Of a DNA stretch of 64,000 bases, positions 8,786 to 16,521 are shown one piece after another. Position 1 is the first letter of the stretch. Each line of letters starts with the position of its first letter. The position numbers and the translations under genes were made by a program. The notes beneath the pieces are model-generated. The model saw only the letters and a program-made list of their open reading frames with translations. It did not search any database and was not told the origin of the DNA. The DNA comes from Clostridia bacterium (GTDB lineage: Bacteria; Bacillota; Clostridia; Christensenellales; Aristaeellaceae), in NCBI GenBank assembly GCA_030530315.1, contig JAUMVG010000001.1, positions 121,557 to 185,556 of the forward strand. Reading direction: 5' to 3'.

Positions 8786-8997
8786 GAAGGATTCTTCACT
8801 TTTTCAGAAGGGCATGGCTCGTACCCCGATGCCGTCAATATGGCAGGGCTCGCACCGCGATGGCGTTATCCTGAACGCAGGCGAAGGATTCTTCACTTTT
8901 TCAGAAAGGCAGGGCTCGCGCCCCGATGCCGTCAATATGACAGGGCTCATGTCGCGATGCCGTCATTCTGAGCGTAAGCGAAGAATCTTTCTCTATA
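8786..8997. repeat. Tandem degenerate repeat, period about 97 bp
   Basis: Two near-identical copies start at 8786 and 8883 (GAAGGATTCTTCACTTTTTC, then GGCTCG, CCCCGATGCCGTCAATATG). A third, shorter relative ends the block with GTCATTCTGAGC and AGCGAAGAATC. The ATTCTGAGCGxAxGCGAAGAATC core resembles a short interspersed repeat common in many bacterial genomes. The rest of the 8691-9003 gap holds only the palindrome at 8711-8750; no gene is seen. Confidence 0.75.
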
Positions 8998-9003
8998 CAG
9001 GTG

Positions 9004-9207
9004 TCAGTCCTCCGGCTCCGTCCAGAACAGCTCATCCAGCGTCTTGTCCAGCGCGCGGCAGATGGCGATGCACAGCTTGATGGTGGGGTTGTAGTCGCCC
9101 TTTTCGATGGCGTTGATGGTCTGGCGGGAGACGCCCACCGCGTCCGCCAGCTGCTGCTGGGACAGGTCCTTGGCAGCGCGGGCGCTCTTCAGCTTGAGAT
9201 TTTTCAT
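9004..9207 (-). CDS. XRE-family helix-turn-helix regulator, small
   Basis: A 67-residue protein that is almost entirely one Cro/CI-type HTH: LSQQQLADAVGVSRQTINAIEKGDYNP, followed by ICRALDKTLDELF. This is the compact YozG/YgzD-like type usually found directly after a multi-pass membrane protein gene, as here. The ATG at 9207 is preferred over the one at 9213 because GGGGAGG lies 6-8 bases before it. The upstream membrane gene overlaps the alternative start, so translation is coupled. It probably represses its own operon from the promoter at 9789-9817. Confidence 0.88.
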   Translation of the reverse strand: MKNLKLKSARAAKDLSQQQLADAVGVSRQTINAIEKGDYNPTIKLCIAICRALDKTLDELFWTEPED

Positions 9208-9209
9208 GG

Positions 9210-9728
9210 TCATTCCTCCCCGGCACGCCGATCCATGGCCCGCTTGATCACGATGCAGGCCAGTACGACCACGAGCAGCGCGCCGACGAGCAGATTCGCG
9301 TTGTCGTACAGGCGCTCAACAATCGTCTTGCCCCGAAACAGGCGGCCGATGCCGATGCCCAGGTTCAGCAGTCCGGCGGCGCAGATGATGCCGATCCAGA
9401 CCCGGGGACTCTCCGAGGCCTTGAAGTAGGCGTCATGGAAGATGCTGTAGCCCACGCATACCGCGATGGACAGGAACACCCCCGCCATCACCGATATCCC
9501 TTCCATGAAGAAGGGGATCTCCAGGCTGCGCAGCACCATCCACAGCGCCAGGTAGATCAGCAGCACGGTGTAGGCCCAGGTGAACGCCCTGCCGCGGGCG
9601 ATCTGTTGGCGCTCGTCGTATGTGCCCTTGCCCGCGCCGTTCTTCCTGACCACTCGCGCCGCGATGACGCTGACTGCCGCGACGATCAGTATGCCGACGA
9701 TAAAGCCGATTGCCCAGGATGTATTCAT
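9210..9728 (-). CDS. Four-helix integral membrane protein paired with an XRE regulator
   Basis: A 172-residue protein with four hydrophobic segments, near residues 5-25, 52-70, 80-95 and 112-165 (the last region holds two close helices). A charged loop GKGTYDERQQIARGRAF follows the first helix; this YDERQ-type motif is common in membrane proteins encoded with small XRE regulators in Firmicutes. No enzyme motif is seen. The start follows AGGAGG and the strong promoter at 9789-9817 lies 60 bases upstream. The physiological role is unknown; the pair may respond to membrane stress, but that is only an inference from similar pairs. Confidence 0.82.
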   Translation of the reverse strand: MNTSWAIGFIVGILIVAAVSVIAARVVRKNGAGKGTYDERQQIARGRAFTWAYTVLLIYLALWMVLRSLEIPFFMEGISVMAGVFLSIAVCVGYSIFHDAYFKASESPRVWIGIICAAGLLNLGIGIGRLFRGKTIVERLYDNANLLVGALLVVVLACIVIKRAMDRRAGEE

Positions 9729-9788
9729 GATGATTGCCTCCTTGATTCGTCATGCCCGATTGCGGGTGTGTTTCTCTTGACGGAAACC

Positions 9789-9817
9789 ACTATAGCACAT
9801 GGTGGACAAAATGTCAA
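9789..9817 (-). promoter_or_regulatory. Sigma-A promoter for the membrane protein/XRE operon
   Basis: On the minus strand TTGACA (9812-9817), 17-base spacer, TATAGT (9789-9794). The -35 matches consensus exactly. It lies about 60 bases upstream of the membrane-protein ATG. Confidence 0.85.
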
Positions 9818-9861
9818 GTATAAATGGCATAATATCAAAAATATTTTTGATGTTGTCGGAT

Positions 9862-10194
9862 GTCAGGGGGTGATTCCAAACAAATCGCCCCTGACGACAT
9901 GCGCGTCAGGGACGAAAACAATGAAGGGAGAGCAAGCTCCCCCTTCATACAGACTATTGACAAACCCTGGAAGGGCATGGGGAGGCGTGAGGCCTCCCCA
10001 TCTACAATCAATTCTGGCGGCATGTACGTCAGGATTGCATTTTTCGGGAACAAACGCTTGCGTTTGTGGAGAAAAATGAGCTCTTGCCTGTCAGAAAATT
10101 CGTGTCGTCAGGCGCGAATTTTCGCGTTTTCCTCATTCGTTGAAAAACCGGGTTTTTCAACGAATTGAATGAAGGGGGAGCAAACTCTCCCTTC
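9862..10194. repeat. Array of seven hairpins downstream of guaB
   Basis: The gap 9818-10201 holds no gene but seven inverted repeats in about 330 bp: 9862-9869/9888-9895, 9921-9930/9935-9944, 9975-9984/9990-9999, 10050-10057/10060-10067, 10094-10102/10115-10123, 10135-10149/10151-10165 (15-bp perfect arms, one-base loop) and 10171-10180/10185-10194. The second and last share GAAGGG..GAG arms and are related copies. The hairpins nearest guaB probably end its transcript; the density suggests a composite or repeated element. Confidence 0.75.
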
Positions 10195-10201
10195 ATAACA
10201 G

Positions 10202-11677
<1,476 letters not shown>

Positions 11678-11735
11678 TCACTGCGAAGCGACGCCCTTTT
11701 TGGGGAACCGGCCCGCCGTGTTTTTATTGTTCGAC

Positions 11736-11762
11736 ATTATACCAGCCGATAAGCAAGTTCAA
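11736..11762 (-). promoter_or_regulatory. Sigma-A promoter for guaB
   Basis: On the minus strand a perfect TATAAT (11736-11741) with TTGAAC (11757-11762) 15 bases upstream. The spacer is short, and the base-shifted ATTGAA at 16 is an alternative. The start would lie about 75 bases upstream of the guaB start codon. Confidence 0.7.
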
Positions 11763-11825
11763 TAGAGCGTTCGGGTTAAGTTTATGAAACAGGAGGGATA
11801 TTTTCGCGGAAATACGTCGAAGGGC

Positions 11826-11857
11826 GTCGGACGAGGCCTGCGCGGCCTCCGCCCGAC
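11826..11857 (-). terminator. Hairpin after the sigma-like gene (end of the 15441-11882 operon)
   Basis: Inverted repeat 11826-11838 / 11844-11857 with arms GTCGGACGAGGCC and GGCCTCCGCCCGAC, imperfect by one base, 25 bases past the stop of the minus-strand operon. No strong U-run follows. Confidence 0.5.
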
Positions 11858-11881
11858 GGCAGGAAGGATGTCCTTAAGGGG

Positions 11882-12583
11882 CTAATGGGGCACGGAGAGG
11901 ACGGCGAACAGCCAGAACGCCCCGGCGCAGGCCAGCGCCAGCAGCGCGGCCAGCGCACCGGTGACGACGCGGGAGACGCGGTGCTCGGTCAGCTGCGCGC
12001 CGCCGGCCTCCGCTTCAAAGGCGCGGTAGATCTGCCCCGGCTGAGGATTGCCGGGGGCGGGCCTGCCCAGCATGCGCTTCATCCGCCGGGCGATCAGCGC
12101 CTCCGCCCGGCTGCGATCCTGGCCGGAGAGGCTCCGGCGGCAGCGGGTCTCGAAGCGCTCCAGCTCGCTCCGGACCTTGGCCTGGGAGACGCCGGTCAGC
12201 TGGGTGACGGCCCGCAGGGACAGGCCGCAGCCGTAGCGCAGTACCAGCAGGCGCTGGGTCTCCAGCCGCTCCTGGGCGGCAAGGGAGAGGATAGGCTCCC
12301 CGTCCCGGGGGGAGGGAATGCCCGGCCAGGTGAACTCCGCCTCGTCTGCGCCGGGGCCGAGGGCGGCTTCGAAGGCCTCGCGCCGCAGGGCGCCGCGCAG
12401 GCGCTCCCGAAAGCCCATGCCGCTGCCCGCGTTTTGCAGCCACACGTCCAGTATGGCGCTGCGCAGTGCGTATTCGGCGAGATCGTAGTTGCCGCACATC
12501 GCGTGGGCCGCGTTGAACAGCTCCGCGCAGATGGGCTCGACGTTTCTGAACCAGCTTCGCAGCTGGTCGGAGGTTTGCTGCAT
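11882..12583 (-). CDS. Sigma-70-like protein with C-terminal membrane anchor
   Basis: A 233-residue protein that looks like a divergent ECF-type sigma factor. Residues about 20-50 (AELFNAAHAMCGNYDLAEYALRSAILDVW as a whole) resemble region 2. Residues 105-155 resemble region 4, with the helix-turn-helix LSLRAVTQLTGVSQAKVRSE. Near the end a single hydrophobic stretch, VVTGALAALLALACAGAFW (about 208-226), would anchor it in the membrane. Sigma factors are normally soluble, so this could be a membrane-tethered regulator or a fusion of sigma and anti-sigma functions. The ribosome binding site is weak (GAGG 8 bases upstream). It is the last gene of an apparent operon after the FGGY kinase. Confidence 0.65.
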   Translation of the reverse strand: MQQTSDQLRSWFRNVEPICAELFNAAHAMCGNYDLAEYALRSAILDVWLQNAGSGMGFRERLRGALRREAFEAALGPGADEAEFTWPGIPSPRDGEPILSLAAQERLETQRLLVLRYGCGLSLRAVTQLTGVSQAKVRSELERFETRCRRSLSGQDRSRAEALIARRMKRMLGRPAPGNPQPGQIYRAFEAEAGGAQLTEHRVSRVVTGALAALLALACAGAFWLFAVLSVPH

Positions 12584-12617
12584 GGTGGTGCCTCGCGTTG
12601 GTGGGGGATGGCCGCCG

Positions 12618-14132
12618 TCACAGCTCCGCGATGCGGTTGTTCAGCGGGCGGATGTGGCTGTAGATGTCGGCGTAGATGGCGTAGACCTTGCGATAGGCCT
12701 CCTGCCACTGGGGATTGACGGGGTGGGTGGACCGGGCCGTGACCATCCCGGCGGCGTCGGTGTAGTTGTTGAACAGGCCCACGCCCACGCCCGCGGCGAT
12801 GGCCGCGCCCAGGGAGGTGGTCTCGCCGGGGGTGCGGTGCACCTGGGTGGTGATGCCGAAGATGGAGGCGATCATGTCGGGCCACAGGCCGCTGCGAGCC
12901 CCGCCGCCGGTGAGCATCAGCGAGCGCACCGGCGCGTCGCACTCCGCCATGACCTCGGCGCAGGCGTTCAGCGCGAAGGCGATGCCCTCGTAGACCGCGC
13001 GGGCGATGTGCCGCTGGTCGTGATACAGGGAGAAGCCCATCAGGCAGCCCCGGGTGTTGGGGTCCCAGTAGGGGGTGCGCCAGCCCATCAGCGTGGGCAG
13101 GAACAGCACGCCCTCCGCGCCGGGGGCGATCTGCCGGGCCATGTTTTCGACGATGGAGATGTCCGCGGACTGGCCGCCGCCCCCCAGCAGGTTCTTCAGA
13201 CACCAGTCAAAGGCCGCCGCGCCGCACTGCACCGTGCCGCAGACGTGGTAGTCCTCGCCGTTCATGTCCAGCCAGTTGAAGATGCGGGCCTTGGGGTCCA
13301 ACAGCGGGTGATCCAGCAGCTGGGCCACCCAGGCGCTGGAGCCGATGTAGCAGTAGGCGCTGCCCGGCTCGGACACGCCGGAGCCCCGGGTGGTGCAGGC
13401 GCCGTCGCCGCCGCCGATGGCCACGGGGGTGCCGGGGATCAGGCCGGTCTGGCGGTAGACCTTCCGGGTGATCTTGCCCCGCACGTCGTGGCCCTTCAGG
13501 ATGGTGGGCATGGTGGCGGCGTTCACCTTCAACTCCTTCAGGAGGTCCGTGGCCCACTCCCGCTTGTTGATGTCCAGCGCGATGGTCAGCGAGGCGTCGG
13601 AGTAGTCCGTGTAGCCGAAGCGGCCGGTCATGCAGCCGTACAGGTAGTCCTTGATGTTCAGGAACCACCGGGCGCGGCGGTAGACGTCCGGCTGGTTCTC
13701 CTTCAGCCAGAGGATCTTGGGCAGCGTATAGTGGGTGTCCGCCCGGTTGCCCGTCAGGCGGTAGAAGTCCTCAAAGGAGATGAGGTTCAGGATCTCGGAC
13801 ACCTGGGCCTCGGTGCGGCTGTCGGAATGGATGATATTGGGATACAGCGCCTTGCCGTCCTCGCCCACCGGAATGCAGCCGTTCATGGTGCCGGAGAGGC
13901 CCACGCAGGCGATCCGCTGGGGGCTGAACTGGGCCAGCAGCTCGCGGATGCCGTCGTACATGGCGGCCAGGATCACATCCGGGTCCTGCTCCGCCCAGTT
14001 GGGGTGCGGATACTGGGTCGGATAGCCCCGGCGCACCGAAAACAGCGCCTCGCCCTTGGGGTTGAAGATCGTGCACTTGCAGCCCGTCGTGCCGGTATCA
14101 CAGGTCAGGATCAGGTTTTTCTCCATTTCCAT
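12618..14132 (-). CDS. FGGY-family carbohydrate kinase (xylulokinase-like)
   Basis: A 504-residue cytosolic sugar kinase that would phosphorylate a pentose, pentulose or related polyol using ATP. The N-terminal phosphate-binding loop reads LTCDTGTTGCKCTIF. The substrate segments SGTMNG (about residue 80) and the catalytic-site region SDASLTIALDI (about 178) follow. The C-terminal ATP-binding half shows GGGDGACTTRGSG (about 244), WRTPYWDPNTRGCLMG (about 352) and LTGGGARSGLWPDMIASIFG (about 407). Xylulose, gluconate or other substrates are possible. Start ATG 14132 follows GAGGAGATG, 4 bases after the stop of the small membrane protein, so they are one operon. No sugar transporter adjoins it. 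Confidence 0.87.
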   Translation of the reverse strand: MEMEKNLILTCDTGTTGCKCTIFNPKGEALFSVRRGYPTQYPHPNWAEQDPDVILAAMYDGIRELLAQFSPQRIACVGLSGTMNGCIPVGEDGKALYPNIIHSDSRTEAQVSEILNLISFEDFYRLTGNRADTHYTLPKILWLKENQPDVYRRARWFLNIKDYLYGCMTGRFGYTDYSDASLTIALDINKREWATDLLKELKVNAATMPTILKGHDVRGKITRKVYRQTGLIPGTPVAIGGGDGACTTRGSGVSEPGSAYCYIGSSAWVAQLLDHPLLDPKARIFNWLDMNGEDYHVCGTVQCGAAAFDWCLKNLLGGGGQSADISIVENMARQIAPGAEGVLFLPTLMGWRTPYWDPNTRGCLMGFSLYHDQRHIARAVYEGIAFALNACAEVMAECDAPVRSLMLTGGGARSGLWPDMIASIFGITTQVHRTPGETTSLGAAIAAGVGVGLFNNYTDAAGMVTARSTHPVNPQWQEAYRKVYAIYADIYSHIRPLNNRIAEL

Positions 14133-14136
14133 GTGC

Positions 14137-14499
14137 TCATCTCCTCGTGTTTCTCTTTTTCTCGTCGCGGCCCTCTCTCTGTACGAGCACCTCGCCGGCC
14201 GCCGCGCCCACCAGGGACAAAAATGCCGTCAGCAGCGCCGCGCCCGCCGGGGGCGCGAAGCCCCAGACCAGCATGTTCATGCCGTAGAGGCAGGCCGCAG
14301 GGGCCAGCCAGGCGGCGTAGTTCAGCAGTCCGCGACGCACGGCCTGGCAGGACGTGAACAACCCCGCCAAGGGCACCAGTCCCCAGAGCAGCGCGGCGTG
14401 CACCGCGGCATGGAAGCCAGCGCACAGTGTCTCGACGAGGCACGCCGCCAGCATCTCCGCGATTTGCAGGGCCCAGGCCCAGATCCACCTGCGCTTCAT
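14137..14499 (-). CDS. Small hydrophobic membrane protein
   Basis: A 120-residue protein with four likely transmembrane segments, near residues 8-30, 34-50, 58-77 and 83-105, and a short basic C-terminal tail (QREGRDEKKRNTRR). I recognise no family. It lies between the DUF218 gene and the FGGY kinase on the same strand, with gaps of 51 and 4 bases, so it belongs to the same operon. AGGAGG is present but 12 bases upstream, a long spacing. It could be a membrane accessory of the pathway; nothing more can be said. Confidence 0.65.
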   Translation of the reverse strand: MKRRWIWAWALQIAEMLAACLVETLCAGFHAAVHAALLWGLVPLAGLFTSCQAVRRGLLNYAAWLAPAACLYGMNMLVWGFAPPAGAALLTAFLSLVGAAAGEVLVQREGRDEKKRNTRR

Positions 14500-14550
14500 C
14501 CGCCGGCGCGCCTCCTCAGAGCAATCGGTCGATATTGTTGAATGTTGAAA

Positions 14551-15441
14551 TCAGAATGCGGTCTTGATCCGGTCGGAAATCTCCTTCGGCAGGCCCAGTA
14601 TGCTGGCCAGCTGCCGGACGGCCATGCGGTCGTCCCGCCGGTACATGTCGTGGGCGGGCTCGACCTCGACGCTGAAGTTTTCGACGATCTTCGGCGCGTC
14701 GCCGTAGGTGCGCAGGCAGAAGGCGCCCACCGCGTTGTAGACCGCCTGGCTCCAGCGCTGGTGATAGGCGGAGGTGACGATGGTGTACGTCCCGATGCCG
14801 TGCTCCCGAAGGATGTTGTAGGTGTTCACGGCGTTGTCCACCGTGGTCCGGGCGCGCTCGTCCACGAAGATGCGGTTCGGGTCGATGCCGCACTGTTCCG
14901 TGAGGTAGGCCTGCATCATGCCCGCCTCGGTGTGCAGCTCCGGGTTGTTTTCGCCGGTGGCGCCGCCGGAGCAGACCAGGTAGGCGCTGGGGAAGGTTCG
15001 CGCCGCGGCGGCCGCGGCCTCGCAGCGGCTCTTCAGCTCGTCGGTCATCTCGCCGTTCTCCAGCTCGTAGCCCAGCACCACGAAGGCGTGGGCCGCGCTG
15101 TCGCGGAGGGAGGACTGCTCCAGGGCCTCCGCGCGGTCATCCCCCTGGTACAGGTACATCGGGTAGCCGGCGTCCAGGTACACGGCGCGCCAGTGCGCCG
15201 CGATGGAATCGGCGATGGTGGCGTCCGCCTCGCTGACCGCCCGGATGGCGGCAAGGTCGGCGTCGATGGCAGCGCTGTCCACGGAAGCCGGGGTCTCGTA
15301 GGCCTTCGCCAGGTCGATCAGCAGCGTCACGAAGTTCTCCGCGTTGTCCTCTGCGACCTTGCTCTTTCCGGCGGCCGCCGCGGACGTGGACAGCGCCAGG
15401 ATCGCGGCGAGCAGCAGCAGGAGCGCTTTCTTCATTTTCAT
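14551..15441 (-). CDS. Secreted DUF218 (YdcF/SanA/ElyC-like) protein
   Basis: A 296-residue protein with a clear signal peptide (KMKKALLLLLAAILALS, cleavage likely after ASAAAA-type residues near 24). The C-terminal half carries the DUF218 fold: FVVLGYELENGEM (about 121), AYLVCSGGATGENN (about 154), GIDPNRIFVDERARTTVDNA (about 183) and IVTSAYHQRW (about 216). Family members such as ElyC and SanA act in envelope metabolism, but their reaction is not settled. ATG 15441 follows GGGAGG; an upstream in-frame start at 15486 lacks one. It is first in the operon driven from 15515-15543. Confidence 0.8.
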   Translation of the reverse strand: MKMKKALLLLLAAILALSTSAAAAGKSKVAEDNAENFVTLLIDLAKAYETPASVDSAAIDADLAAIRAVSEADATIADSIAAHWRAVYLDAGYPMYLYQGDDRAEALEQSSLRDSAAHAFVVLGYELENGEMTDELKSRCEAAAAAARTFPSAYLVCSGGATGENNPELHTEAGMMQAYLTEQCGIDPNRIFVDERARTTVDNAVNTYNILREHGIGTYTIVTSAYHQRWSQAVYNAVGAFCLRTYGDAPKIVENFSVEVEPAHDMYRRDDRMAVRQLASILGLPKEISDRIKTAF

Positions 15442-15514
15442 AGGATGACCTCCCGTCGGGAATGGGGTGAACGCGCCGGTCGACACGGATTATGCTTTCA
15501 CTATAGATATTATA

Positions 15515-15543
15515 ATTATACCCTGATTTTCGGGGAAAGACAA
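15515..15543 (-). promoter_or_regulatory. Sigma-A promoter for the DUF218-kinase-sigma operon
   Basis: On the minus strand TTGTCT (15538-15543), 17-base spacer, perfect TATAAT (15515-15520), about 75 bases upstream of the DUF218 start codon. Confidence 0.82.
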
Positions 15544-15707
15544 TAGCCAATCGCCTGAATTCGGAATGTTGCGACTGCGGGTGCACCCGGAAAAATGTGC
15601 GTAAATAATACTTATGGTGTGGTTATTGTAACAATGGCCGGTTCACTTTTTTGGGAAAGATGGGTACACTATAAGTAGCTTTTTTGCATGCGAGGGGAGG
15701 ATGCGGA

Positions 15708-16025
15708 ATGGATTACAAGAAGCTGGGCATGCGCGTTCGCCAGCAGCGGGTGCTTTGCCAGCTGACCCAGGAACAGCTGGCGGAGAAGGCCGGGGTGTCC
15801 AACTCCTTCATCGGCCACATCGAGCGCGGCGAGAAGAAGGCCAGCGTGGAGACGGTGGTGGCGCTGTGCAACGCCATGAGCATTTCTCCGTCGGTGCTGC
15901 TGCAGGATTCGCTGAGTGACGCCGTGATCCAGAGCCAGCTCTCCTTCAACGAGGAGAACCAGCAGCTGATGAGCGGGCTGATGCAGGTGCTGAGGGAGCA
16001 CAGCCAGCGCGGCGGCAGCTACTGA
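15708..16025 (+). CDS. XRE-family helix-turn-helix regulator
   Basis: A 105-residue DNA-binding protein. The Cro/CI HTH lies near residues 10-65: LTQEQLAEKAGVSNSFIGHI with ERGEKKASVETVVALCNAM. The 40-residue C-terminal tail is helical and Gln-rich and may mediate dimerisation. ATG 15708 has GAGGGGAGG 7 bases upstream; an in-frame ATG at 15684 does not. It is divergent from the DUF218 operon, with 266 bases between start codons, so it may regulate that operon (inference). A weak TTCACT/TACACT promoter pair at about 15642-15670 may drive it. Confidence 0.87.
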   Translation: MDYKKLGMRVRQQRVLCQLTQEQLAEKAGVSNSFIGHIERGEKKASVETVVALCNAMSISPSVLLQDSLSDAVIQSQLSFNEENQQLMSGLMQVLREHSQRGGSY

Positions 16026-16127
16026 CGCTTAAAGCACAATATTCAGAAAATGTTATTTTCTTTTGCGCCTGAAGTTGTGAAAATTGCGAAATTGTCACCC
16101 TGTAGGCGCTGAAAAGGTCGGTGTTTC

Positions 16128-16156
16128 TTGACGTTTTAATTAAATTAAGGTATAAT
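16128..16156 (+). promoter_or_regulatory. Sigma-A promoter for yerC-pcrA
   Basis: TTGACG (16128-16133), 17-base AT-rich spacer, perfect TATAAT (16151-16156). The yerC ATG is 60 bases downstream. Confidence 0.88.
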
Positions 16157-16215
16157 GATAGTACACCGACATGATAAAGTAAAAGCGATGAATACCGAAT
16201 ATGGAGGGCTAAGGC

Positions 16216-16521
16216 ATGTTTTCATCCAGACTGCAAAATGAGCAGGCGGACAACCTCGCCCGCGCGTTTTTGACCCTGGAGAGCGTCGAGGACTGTTACC
16301 GCCTGTTTGAAGACCTGTTCACCATCCGGGAGATACAGGACCTGTCCCAGAGGCTGGAGGTCGCGCAGCTGCTCAAGAGCCAGGCGACCTATACCGAAAT
16401 TGTGGAGAAGACCGGCGTTTCCACCGCGACGATCGGCCGGGTGAACCGGGCGCTGAACTACGGCGCCGGAGGCTACCAGCAGGTGCTGGAGCGCATGCGT
16501 GAGAGGGACGCCAAAGAATGA
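16216..16521 (+). CDS. yerC: YerC/YecD-family TrpR-like DNA-binding protein
   Basis: A 101-residue protein of the TrpR-like YerC/YecD family. The helical core reads LFTIREIQDLSQRLEVAQLL (about residues 35-54), and the helix-turn-helix is TYTEIVEKTGVSTATIGRVN (about 60-79), followed by LNYGAGGY. B. subtilis YerC is likewise encoded just before pcrA; its regulatory targets are poorly defined. GGAGGG lies 8 bases before the ATG. The stop overlaps the pcrA start (ATGA), so the two genes are translationally coupled and share the promoter at 16128-16156. Confidence 0.92.
   Translation: MFSSRLQNEQADNLARAFLTLESVEDCYRLFEDLFTIREIQDLSQRLEVAQLLKSQATYTEIVEKTGVSTATIGRVNRALNYGAGGYQQVLERMRERDAKE

Noticed and set aside
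8786-8997. CRISPR array
   Set aside because: The repeat unit is about 97 bp, has only two or three degenerate copies and no uniform spacers. No cas gene is present.
9834-10200. tRNA or small RNA gene near guaB
   Set aside because: The hairpins do not form a cloverleaf, and no TTCGA-type T-loop is seen.
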